A stretch of 32,066 nt of DNA from Verrucomicrobiales bacterium (GTDB lineage Bacteria > Verrucomicrobiota > Verrucomicrobiia > Verrucomicrobiales > DEV007): assembly GCA_028280355.1 (NCBI GenBank), contig JANQMB010000353.1, positions 1 to 32,066 of the forward strand. The letters are read 5' to 3'. The notes under the pieces are model-generated. The model saw only the letters and a program-made list of their open reading frames with translations. It did not search any database and was not told the DNA's origin. The position numbers were made by a program, and so were the translations under genes. Every line of letters starts with the position of its first letter. Position 1 is the first letter of the stretch. Shown in pieces: positions 1-7,999 of the stretch.

Positions 1-692
1 TCGCGCCAGCGCGCCACGCGGTCGCCAGCGATCCGGAACGTCCCCCCCTCGCCCCAGAAACGGCGCCAGCCCTCCTCATCGACCCCGTAGCGGACCGGCC
101 CCGCCTCCAACACCTCGGTCGCCACGACCGTCCCGGTGTCCGGCCAGCGCGCCAACCCCATCGGCCGCCGCCCCATGTAGAGCATGGCAGGCGCGCGGCC
201 GCGGCGCTCGTCGGCGTCGAACCCCCGCCGGCTCAGCCCGCCGAGCCGCAGGCGGTCGTCGCCGGAAAACTCACACTGCATCAGCCGCCCGCGCACGGGG
301 CCGGCGACCCGCCCCAGCACTTTCGTGTCGCGCACCTCCGACCAGCGCCGGCTGGGGATGGGCAGGTAGCCTGACAAAACCACCTCGCCGGGGGAACCGG
401 CGACCCGCAGCGGCGCCGCCGGCGACCCGGAGTCCTCGCGGCCGATCTCCACCGTGGCGCCGACGGGGTAACGCCCCGCCGCCAGCCGGACCTCCCGGGC
501 GCCCTCGACCCCGCGCAGCCGATCCAGCGCCGCGCCGATGGTGGCGACGGGCCTCGAGGCCGTGCCAGGGTTCGAATCTCGACCGTCCGGGGAGACGTGC
601 ACGACCGTCTCCCCCGGCGCCACCGCCGACCACAGCAGGGCCAGGCACGCGGCGGCACCGAAGCTTCTCCCTTGTGTGGTCTTTCGGAACAT
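1..692 (-). CDS. Secreted right-handed beta-helix protein (N-terminal part, cut by left edge)
   Basis: Seen: the frame opens at ATG 692-690 and stays open to base 1, giving about 230 residues. It starts with a signal peptide (basic MFRK, hydrophobic core about residues 12-25), followed at about 31-50 by the pattern VHVSPDGRDSNPGTASRPV. That pattern is the usual entry to DUF1565/pectate-lyase-like parallel beta-helix proteins of the 'YVSPDGSDSNPGT..PFATI' type; the helix itself would lie in the missing C-terminal part. The start codon overlaps the stop of the co-polymerase gene by one base (TGATG), so it should be translationally coupled and is the fourth gene of the polysaccharide export operon. 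Inference: an exported enzyme that binds or modifies (lyase or epimerase) the polymer being secreted, or a surface protein. No catalytic residues can be assigned from the part present. Confidence is high for the gene and fold, low for the activity. Confidence 0.8.
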   Translation of the reverse strand, partial: MFRKTTQGRSFGAAACLALLWSAVAPGETVVHVSPDGRDSNPGTASRPVATIGAALDRLRGVEGAREVRLAAGRYPVGATVEIGREDSGSPAAPLRVAGSPGEVVLSGYLPIPSRRWSEVRDTKVLGRVAGPVRGRLMQCEFSGDDRLRLGGLSRRGFDADERRGRAPAMLYMGRRPMGLARWPDTGTVVATEVLEAGPVRYGVDEEGWRRFWGEGGTFRIAGDRVARWR

Positions 693-2836
693 CACGCTTC
701 TTGCAACACCGTCTTGCGGGCACGCGATTTGCCACGGCCGCGCCCCCGCTCGCGTTTCCCGTCGCCCGGAGCGACGCCGTTCAGCACGAAACCGACCGGC
801 GGGGCGCCGGCCATGCCGAGCAGCTGGCAGACCCGCAGGACCTCGGCGCGCGGCGTCGACGCCGCCTCCACCACCAGGCAGACCGACTCGGCATAGCGGG
901 CGATCGGTAGCCCATCACCCATATCGCCGAGCGGCGGGGCGCTGATCACGATGCGGTGGAACCACTGCTTCGACTCCTCGACCAGCTGCCCCAGCCGGCC
1001 GTTCGACAGAAGGCCCGCCGGGTCGTCCGGCGCCGCGCCCGCGGCGAGCAGGTAGAGATTGTCGATCGGCGTCGTGTTGACCACCTTCCCGGGTTCGTCC
1101 CCCCCTTTCAGATACTGGGCGAGACCCACCCCGATCTGCTCGTCGCCGATGATCGAGTCGACCGCCGGGGCGCGAAGGTCGGCATCGATGACCAGCGTCC
1201 GGTGCCCCTGGCGCGCGAAGGCGGCGGCGCAGTTGGCGGCGCACTCCGCGGCGCCCTCGCCCGCCCGCGTGCTGGCGAACAGATAGGTCCGGGCGTGGGT
1301 GCCCTTGCCGACGAAACTCAACGAGGTGCGCAGCGTCCGGAACGCCTCTCCGGTCGTCCCCGAGGGCTCGAAACCGATCCCCCGGCGCCCCGCCTTGGGC
1401 AGCGAGGCCAACATCGGCATCCCCAGCAGGCGCTCCGCCTGCCGCTCGGTCCGGATGCTGCGGCAGAGCAGCTCGCCGGCCAGAACCAGGCCGGAACCTA
1501 CCGCGACGCCCGCGATCAAACCGAGCGCGAGAAGCAGCTTCTTCCGCGGCCAGACCGGGTCGACCGAGGCCAGCGGCGCCTCCTTCATGGTGATCGCGCC
1601 GCTCTCGACCTCGCCGGCGGCGGCCGCCTGTTTCTGGCGCTGCCGCACCCCGGCATAGAGCTGGCGGTCGGTCTCGACCTCGGCGACCATCGCGTGATAC
1701 GGCACCAGGACCTCCTTGAGGCTCAGCAGTTCCGCCCGCCCCCGGGCGAGCTCCTCCTCCAGCGCCTCCTCCTTGTCCGCCAGCGCGCGGCGGGTGTTGT
1801 CGAGGCTGGCCGCGGCCAGCGCCACCTCCCGGCGCAACGAATCCTTCAGGCCCTCCAGCTCACTGCTGACCTTGATGTAGGACGGGTGCTTGTATTTGTA
1901 ACGGTTCTTCACCATCTCGAACTCGCTCTCCTTCCTGCTGACCAGCCCGCGCAGGGCGACCAGCTCCGGCCGCGCCGCCACCGATGGCAGGGCCAGCACC
2001 ACCTCGGGGGCGGGGTCGGCGCCGCCGCCGATCTGTTCGAGGTCGGCCTCCAGGCGCAACCGCTCGCTCTTGGCGGTGGCCAGCTCCTTGTTCAAAGCCT
2101 TCTCCTTCTCCAACAGGACCCCCTCCTTGCTCTCGAGGCTCAGCGTGCTGTGTTCCTCGCGGTAGGCCAGCAGCTCCTTCTCCGAGGCATGCAGCTGCCC
2201 GCGCAGCCGCTCGGCCTGCTCGGCCAGCGCGCCATGCGCCAGCTCCGAGATCTGCTTCGCCTGCTCCGCCTCCCAGCGCTCGAACTCGCTCACCATCGTC
2301 GCCGCCAACAGCCGCGCCCGCTCGGGCACGGTGTCGCTGACGACGATGTCGATCAGCCGCGTCCCGCGCCGCAGGTCGACGGAGATCTTGGTGCGGAGCA
2401 GGTAGACCAGCCGCGAGTCCGGGTGCGGTCTGCCGGACGGGTCCATGAAGTCGGGCTGCGTCCTCAACCCGCAGGCGTCGGCCACCCGCAGCAGCAGGGA
2501 GCTGCTGTGGAAGGTCTGCTCGATGGTCTTCAGGACCTCCAGGTGGCTCAGGTCCTCGGGGTTGATGTCCTCGAAATCGAGGATGCGCAACTTGCCCTGC
2601 TCGACCTCGACGCTGGCGTGCGAGACGTAGACCGGCTCGATGGATAGGGCGGCGGCGAGCGCCAACACGCCGCCAGCCAGGGCGGCCAGCGCGACCACCC
2701 ACCAGCGCCGACGGAAGGCATCGGCGATCGCCGCGATGTCGATGCTCGAGCCTGCCGGTGGGACAGCGGCCGGGGCCAACATCATCTGGGGGCCGGGGGT
2801 CTCCCCGGTACCGGTGATTGCATAGTTTTCGTTCAT
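692..2836 (-). CDS. Wzz/Wzc-like polysaccharide co-polymerase with degenerate BY-kinase domain
   Basis: 714 residues. Seen: a cytoplasmic N-tail, TM1 at about 45-66, a periplasmic Wzz-type domain (about 67-200) and a long coiled-coil region (about 200-400). TM2 (about 430-455) follows the P-x-x-P-like stretch DPVWPRKK. After it comes a cytoplasmic P-loop ATPase-like domain (about 490-690) opening with GEAFRTLRTSLSF, the usual entry to Wzc/CpsD/EpsB kinases. Known: such proteins set chain length and drive assembly of Wzx/Wzy-type exopolysaccharide through cycles of tyrosine autophosphorylation. Odd: the Walker A motif reads STRAGEGAAE, so the catalytic Lys is Ala529 and the Ser/Thr is Ala530. 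Walker A' (LVIDADLRAP) is kept, but Walker B reads IVISAPP instead of IIDTPP. The C-tail is Arg/Lys/Gly-rich with no tyrosine cluster. It is therefore probably a co-polymerase with a non-catalytic ATPase fold. It lies 24 bases after the export-protein gene; no clear Shine-Dalgarno precedes ATG 2836. Confidence 0.88.
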   Translation of the reverse strand: MNENYAITGTGETPGPQMMLAPAAVPPAGSSIDIAAIADAFRRRWWVVALAALAGGVLALAAALSIEPVYVSHASVEVEQGKLRILDFEDINPEDLSHLEVLKTIEQTFHSSSLLLRVADACGLRTQPDFMDPSGRPHPDSRLVYLLRTKISVDLRRGTRLIDIVVSDTVPERARLLAATMVSEFERWEAEQAKQISELAHGALAEQAERLRGQLHASEKELLAYREEHSTLSLESKEGVLLEKEKALNKELATAKSERLRLEADLEQIGGGADPAPEVVLALPSVAARPELVALRGLVSRKESEFEMVKNRYKYKHPSYIKVSSELEGLKDSLRREVALAAASLDNTRRALADKEEALEEELARGRAELLSLKEVLVPYHAMVAEVETDRQLYAGVRQRQKQAAAAGEVESGAITMKEAPLASVDPVWPRKKLLLALGLIAGVAVGSGLVLAGELLCRSIRTERQAERLLGMPMLASLPKAGRRGIGFEPSGTTGEAFRTLRTSLSFVGKGTHARTYLFASTRAGEGAAECAANCAAAFARQGHRTLVIDADLRAPAVDSIIGDEQIGVGLAQYLKGGDEPGKVVNTTPIDNLYLLAAGAAPDDPAGLLSNGRLGQLVEESKQWFHRIVISAPPLGDMGDGLPIARYAESVCLVVEAASTPRAEVLRVCQLLGMAGAPPVGFVLNGVAPGDGKRERGRGRGKSRARKTVLQEA

Positions 2837-2860
2837 AACGAGGGAATGTGTTGGGGGGAT

Positions 2861-3442
2861 CTAGAAAATCGACTCGCTCACGGTGATGATGTCCCGGTCC
2901 CTGACCAGGAAGGAGCCGGAGGTGCCGTCGCGGGCCATCTTCTTCGTGTCGAACTCCAGGACGCGCAGCTCGCCGTCGACCTCGCGCTTCACCGTCACCT
3001 TGCGCTGGTTGGCGAGGCGGGTCGGCCCGCCGGCCATGGCGATGGCCTGCAGCAGGGTCAGCTTCTCGTTGGCGGGGACGGATAGCGACTTCGGCGTCGC
3101 CACCTGCCCGAGCACGGTGAAGCGCATCTTGGCGTAGCCGATGACGCGCAGGGTCACCTGCGGGTCGACCAGGTAACCGTCGAGCAGCCTGGCCCGGATC
3201 GCCGCCGACGCGGCGCTGGACGGCATGCCGGCGACCCGGACGGAGCCGATCAACGGCATGCTGATCGTGCCGTCGGCCATCACCCGGTAGCTGCTGGTCA
3301 GATCCTTCTCCTGGAACACGCTCACCTGGACGATGTCGCCGGGCGAGACGCGGTAGTTGTCGGCCGCCGCCGCTGGGGGCGCCGGGGCGGCGAGGGCGAC
3401 GGCGGCGAGGAGGGGCGCGATATGGGATCGGGTCATCGTCAT
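2861..3442 (-). CDS. Wza-like polysaccharide export protein (Poly_export + SLBB)
   Basis: 193 residues from the tandem start MTMTRS; ATG 3436 is an alternative two codons in. Seen: a signal peptide with an Ala/Pro-rich core (about 6-27) and no lipobox Cys. The polysaccharide export motif follows (DNYRVSPGDIVQVSVFQEKDL, about 28-48), with YRVMADGTISMPLIGSVRVAG and then an SLBB beta-grasp region (about 110-190: FTVLGQVATPKSLSVPANEKL, LLQAIAMAGGPT, FLVRDRDIITV). Known: Wza-family proteins form the periplasmic/outer-membrane conduit for exopolysaccharide. At 193 residues it is much shorter than E. coli Wza and matches the short export proteins of EPS loci that also have a separate beta-barrel gene, as here. 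It starts 16 bases after the stop of the barrel gene. The same frame is open further upstream, but only as a low-quality translation inside the barrel gene, so the longer start was rejected. Confidence 0.9.
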   Translation of the reverse strand: MTMTRSHIAPLLAAVALAAPAPPAAAADNYRVSPGDIVQVSVFQEKDLTSSYRVMADGTISMPLIGSVRVAGMPSSAASAAIRARLLDGYLVDPQVTLRVIGYAKMRFTVLGQVATPKSLSVPANEKLTLLQAIAMAGGPTRLANQRKVTVKREVDGELRVLEFDTKKMARDGTSGSFLVRDRDIITVSESIF

Positions 3443-3458
3443 GGCTTGCAAGGGTTCG

Positions 3459-4928
3459 TTAGAAATCGTAGCGCACCGAGGCGCCGAACTGGTTCCTCTC
3501 GAAGTCGAGCGGGTCGAGGGTCGAGTCGTTCTCGTTGAACACGTAGAAGACCTCGGCGGAGAGGTCCTCGCGCAGCTGGTAGCGCAGCGCCGGCCGCACG
3601 AACCACGCCTTGTCCTCACGGCCGCCGGAGCCGCCCGCCGAACCCGGGTCCGCGGCGTAGTCGTAGTCCTCGTAACCGACCTCGATGACCCCGGTGAAGC
3701 GGCCGCCGAGGCGTTGTTCGAGCGCGGCGACCACCGCCGTGCGCACGAAGGTCTCGGACCCGAACAGGGCCGACGCGTCGATGTCCCGGCCCAGGCTGAC
3801 CCGCAGCACCGTCCCCTCGCGCAGCTGGCCGTTGAGCTCCAGACCGAAAACCGAGGTGGTCTCGCTCGCCCCGCCACCCCTCCGGAAGTCCGCACCGCCC
3901 CAGGCCGCGAGGCCGATCTTGCCGGTGGCGCGCCAGTCGAGGCGCCCGAGGGCGCGCTGGTAGCGCTGGCGGTCGCCCTGCTCGGGGTTCAGGCCCCCGA
4001 CGCCATACCCGACACCGAGCTGGGTCTTGGCGCCGACGTTGTAAGTCAGGTAGACGTCGGCGTGCCACTCGTCGTTGTCGGCGAACACCTTGTAGTCCTC
4101 GAGCGAGTAGCCCGCCTCGGCACGCAGGCCAGTCCTGGCGCCGAACCCGTATTCCATCACCACCTTGCTGTCGAACTCCTGCCGGTCGGTGCGTTGGCTG
4201 ACGTCGACCGTCGCCTCGCTCAAGGTCCGGAACCCGGCGTCCAGCGTGACGTCCAACTTCGGCCCGCGGTGCCCGAACTCGGCGTAGAGATCGTGGTCGA
4301 AACTGCTCTCGTCGCCCAGGTCGACGAAGACCACCCCGGTCGGCCGATAGCTCAACGCCGCGAAAGAGAACTCGCGCCGCTCCGCGTCGCCGGTGGTGAA
4401 GAACAGCCCGGGCCGGATCCGGAACACGACATCCTCCACCTCCTCGCCCGGGGGCGAGTAGAGGATGTTGTCGTCATAGGTCACCTCGGTCGCGAGCTCG
4501 AACGCGAAGCGCGACCCGAAACGCGCCGGCGGGACCGCCGTGCCAAAACCGTCCGCCTCCACCGGATCGCCGCGGAACATGCTCTCCCAGTCGGGCTCCC
4601 CATCCACCCCCACCGGCGGTTGATCGAAGGCGTCGAAAGCGACCCCCGCCTCACTGAGCGCCAGATCGGGCGAGGGCATCGCCTCCTCGCCACCCCAAGC
4701 GCTCGCCATTTCCTGGATCGCCATCCCACCCCAAAACGGGTCGGACGGCGCCGCCGAATCGGCTTCGACGCGAGCCGACGAAGCATCTTCCAAAGCCGAA
4801 GCGTCCCCGGCTTCCCCAAGGCTCTCCGCCCCCTCAACAGCGAGACAGCACACGCTCGACCACCCCAACAGCAGCCCCGCACCAGAGCCTCGCCATAGAA
4901 TTGCGAGATTCTTAATTCTAAATCTCAT
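3459..4928 (-). CDS. Outer-membrane beta-barrel protein of EPS locus (BBP2-like)
   Basis: 489 residues. Seen: an N-terminal signal-like segment (about 8-30), an acidic low-complexity stretch (about 35-125), then regularly alternating amphipathic strands from about 135 (RFAFELATEVTYDDNILYSP) to the C-terminus. The chain ends in an aromatic FGASVRYDF, the usual outer-membrane insertion signal. The opening 'TYDDNILYSP' and the spacing of strands resemble the putative beta-barrel porin 2 family (PF10082-like) found next to exopolysaccharide export genes in exosortase-type loci. Inference: it forms or supports the outer-membrane exit of the polymer, working with the short Wza-like protein. It is the first gene of the operon and faces an AT-rich divergent promoter region. 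No EPS glycosyltransferases or exosortase lie in the window, so the polymer is unknown. Confidence 0.82.
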   Translation of the reverse strand: MRFRIKNLAILWRGSGAGLLLGWSSVCCLAVEGAESLGEAGDASALEDASSARVEADSAAPSDPFWGGMAIQEMASAWGGEEAMPSPDLALSEAGVAFDAFDQPPVGVDGEPDWESMFRGDPVEADGFGTAVPPARFGSRFAFELATEVTYDDNILYSPPGEEVEDVVFRIRPGLFFTTGDAERREFSFAALSYRPTGVVFVDLGDESSFDHDLYAEFGHRGPKLDVTLDAGFRTLSEATVDVSQRTDRQEFDSKVVMEYGFGARTGLRAEAGYSLEDYKVFADNDEWHADVYLTYNVGAKTQLGVGYGVGGLNPEQGDRQRYQRALGRLDWRATGKIGLAAWGGADFRRGGGASETTSVFGLELNGQLREGTVLRVSLGRDIDASALFGSETFVRTAVVAALEQRLGGRFTGVIEVGYEDYDYAADPGSAGGSGGREDKAWFVRPALRYQLREDLSAEVFYVFNENDSTLDPLDFERNQFGASVRYDF

Positions 4929-4957
4929 TTACTCGAAGTTTGGGAATTGACTGTAAA

Positions 4958-4969
4958 ATCTACGCGAAC
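4958..4969 (+). repeat. 12-bp direct repeat, copy 1 (AATCTACGCGAA)
   Basis: This exact 12-base repeat has a second copy at 5131-5142. This copy lies about 30 bases upstream of the export-operon start codon. It could be a shared operator for the two divergent operons. Confidence 0.5.
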
Positions 4970-5111
4970 TTTTCTACAAAATCTATAGCTAGTTTAATTT
5001 TATCTGAATATTTCAGTCGATAGCAATCGGAGCGCCGAAAGCCTTTGGGGGCAGACACCGACACACCCAACGGTTTTGGCATCTAGTTTCTATATTTGCT
5101 TGTAATTATCT

Positions 5112-5117
5112 TATAAT
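5112..5117 (+). promoter_or_regulatory. Candidate -10 box for amidase/megasynthase operon
   Basis: TATAAT matches the sigma-70-type -10 consensus exactly and sits 51 bases before the amidase start codon. The best -35-like sequence at acceptable spacing is poor (TTTCTA, 5087-5092, 19-base spacer), so it would need an activator or a different sigma factor. AT-rich DNA makes chance matches likely. Confidence 0.35.
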
Positions 5118-5130
5118 TATGGAAATTATT

Positions 5131-5142
5131 AATCTACGCGAA
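5131..5142 (+). repeat. 12-bp direct repeat, copy 2 (AATCTACGCGAA)
   Basis: This is the second exact copy. It lies 26 bases upstream of the amidase start and just downstream of the TATAAT box at 5112-5117, a position where a bound protein would block transcription. Confidence 0.5.
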
Positions 5143-5168
5143 GCGCTGGGTTTTCGCGCACGAGGGCT

Positions 5169-5968
<800 letters not shown>

Positions 5969-5969
<1 letters not shown>

Positions 5970-7999
5970 TGCCGGACGACCCAAAGCGTATCCTGATGGT
6001 CAGCTCGACCTTCACCGCCGAGCCGGTGGAGACGGTGCTGTCGTTCTGGTGCCGCGCCCTCGAACTGGACGCCGAGGTCCAGTTCACGCCCTACGACCAG
6101 GTCTTCCCCCAGCTGCTCGACCCGGCCTCGGAGATGTCCTGCAACACGGGCGGCCTGAACATCGTCCTGCTGCGGGTCGAGGACCTGTTGCGCGGCGCGC
6201 AGGGCGAAGCGCGCGGCCGGATCGCCGAGTTCGTCGGCGCCGTCGACGCGGCGGCCACCCGCTGCCCGGCACCGCTGCTGGTGGTGCCCTGCCCGCCGTC
6301 CGACGACCCCGCCCACCGGGCGGCCCACGACGAGGCGGTCGCACAGTTCGCCGAGTGCTGGGGAGACGGGGGGCGCGTGACCCTGTTGTCCTCCTCCGAG
6401 GTGCTGTCGGCCTACCCGGTCGGCCAGCCGCTCGACCCGCGGGGCAGCGGCCCGGCACACATCCCCTACTCCGAAGAGTTCTTCGCCGCCCTGGCCAGCG
6501 CCGTCGCCCGCCAGGTGCGGATGCGTTTCACCCCGCCCAACAAGGTCATCGTCCTCGACTGCGACAACACGCTCTGGGGGGGCGCCTGCGCCGAGGAGGG
6601 CGTCGACGGAGTCAGGGTGACCGACGGCCACCGCGCCTTCCACCGGGCGCTCATCGGACAACAGCAGGCCGGCGCCCTGCTCTGCCTGTGCAGCAAGAAC
6701 CGCCCGGAGGACGTCCACGAGACTTTCGACCGACGCGACGACATCGCCATCGACCGCTCCGAACACCTCGTCGCCGAGCGCATCAACTGGGCGCCGAAGT
6801 CGCAGAACATCGCCGAGCTCGCCGCCGAGCTGAACCTCGGGCTCGACAGCTTCCTGTTCATCGACGACAACCCCGTCGAGTGCGCCGAGGTGCGGGCGGC
6901 GCTGCCGGAGGTGCTCTCCGTCCAGGCGCCGGCCGACCCGGCGCTCTTCCCCGAGTTTATCGCCCATCTCTGGCCCTTCGACCGCGCCGCCGGCACCGCC
7001 GAAGACGCCAGGCGCACCTCGCTGTACCGGAGCGAGTCCGCCCGCAACCGCGCCAAGCAGGAGGCGCCCAGCTTCGACGCCTTCCTCGACGGGCTCGAGC
7101 TGGAGGTCGACCTCGCGCCGGCGGCCGACGCCGACCTCGCGCGCCTCGCCCAGCTCACCCGGCGCACCAACCAGTTCAACGCGGCCCCCGCCCCAGCGTC
7201 GGAGGGGGAGCTGCGGCGCCGGCTGGAGGAGGGCGACAGCTTGTTGGCAGTCCATGTGCGCGACCGCTTCGGTGACTACGGGCTGGCCGGTGCCGTCTTC
7301 GGCCGACGCGACGACGCCGGCCTCGACATCGACGGCTTCCTGCTCAGCTGCCGCGTGCTCGGCCGCGGGGTCGAACACCAGCTGATCAACCAGCTCGCCG
7401 CCCGCGACGCGGCGGGCGGCGGCGCGCCCGGGCTGCGCATCCGCCACCGGGCGACCGACCGCAACCAGCCGATCTGCCAGTTCCTCAAGGGGATCCCTGT
7501 CACCGGGCGCACCGAGCAACCGGACGGAACCGTCGTTTACGAGATCCCAGCCGGCGTACAGGTCTCGCCCGCCGGCGGCACCGGCACGGTCGCGAACAAA
7601 GCGGCGGACAACGTCCGGCCGGCACCGGCGCCGCCCGGGGAGGCACTGGCGAGCCGCCTCGAGACGCTCGCCCGCATCCCGGCCGAGCTGAACAGCGCCG
7701 CCGCCATCCTCGCCAAGGTGAAGGCCCAGCGCCGCCGCCGCCCCGACCTCGCCGAAGCCTTCACGCTCCCTCGCCCCGGCCTCGAACGCGATGTCGCCTC
7801 GCTCTGGGAGGACGTGTTGGGCATCGAGACGGTCGGCGCCCTAGACCCCTTCTCGGAGCTCGGCGGGCGCTCGCTGCAGATCGCCCAGGTACAGACTAAG
7901 CTCGAGGCCGAACTGGGGATCGAGGTGAGCCTCGAGGAGCTCTTCGGCCTGCCGACCATCCGTTCGCTGGTCGAGCGCATCGAGGGCACCGGCGGCCGC
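5969..7999 (+). other. Loading module: FkbH-like glyceryl-transferase/phosphatase + ACP1
   Basis: Residues 1-195 match the N-terminal part of long FkbH proteins (VSSTFTAEPVETVLSFW, FTPYDQVFPQLLDP, LNIVLLRVEDLL). The HAD motif is VLDCDNTLWGG, with Asp197, Cys198 and Asp199. The C-terminal GNAT-like part follows (FGDYGLAGAVF, LLSCRVLGRGVEHQ, RNQPICQFLKG; to about 515). Known: FkbH domains take 1,3-bisphosphoglycerate, dephosphorylate it and load a glyceryl unit on an ACP. ACP1 carries Ser635 in SELGGRSLQ. In many pathways FkbH supplies glycolate or methoxymalonate extenders through extra dehydrogenases. None is encoded here and FkbH is fused at the N-terminus ahead of the only KS, so direct use of glycerate as starter is the simplest reading. 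Confidence 0.85.

Larger units (their letters stand above)
4929..5168. promoter_or_regulatory. AT-rich divergent promoter region between EPS operon and biosynthetic locus
   Basis: These 240 bases separate two divergent operons and are strikingly AT-rich compared with the surrounding DNA. No gene is seen in them. They must hold the promoter of the minus-strand export operon and that of the plus-strand amidase/megasynthase operon. They contain an exact 12-base direct repeat (listed separately), a perfect -10-like TATAAT at 5112, and a small GC-richer block at about 5020-5075 with a CGAT-AGCA-ATCG hairpin. No -35/-10 pair for the minus strand is convincing. Confidence 0.6.

Noticed and set aside
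956-2647. Long plus-strand open frame opposite the co-polymerase gene
   Set aside because: It is rich in Arg/Gln/Leu/Pro with no domain; an antisense shadow of a GC-rich gene.
3443-3895. Upstream extension of the Wza-like gene
   Set aside because: It overlaps the barrel gene in another frame with Arg/Ser-rich junk; a signal peptide begins at 3442.
3357-4898. Long plus-strand open frame opposite the beta-barrel gene
   Set aside because: Antisense shadow; the minus strand has a signal peptide, amphipathic strands and a terminal Phe.
5015-5085. Possible riboswitch (c-di-GMP-like) in the divergent region
   Set aside because: An 'AAAGCC'-like string and a small CGAT/ATCG hairpin are present, but the remaining conserved positions and stems of the GEMM aptamer are not.
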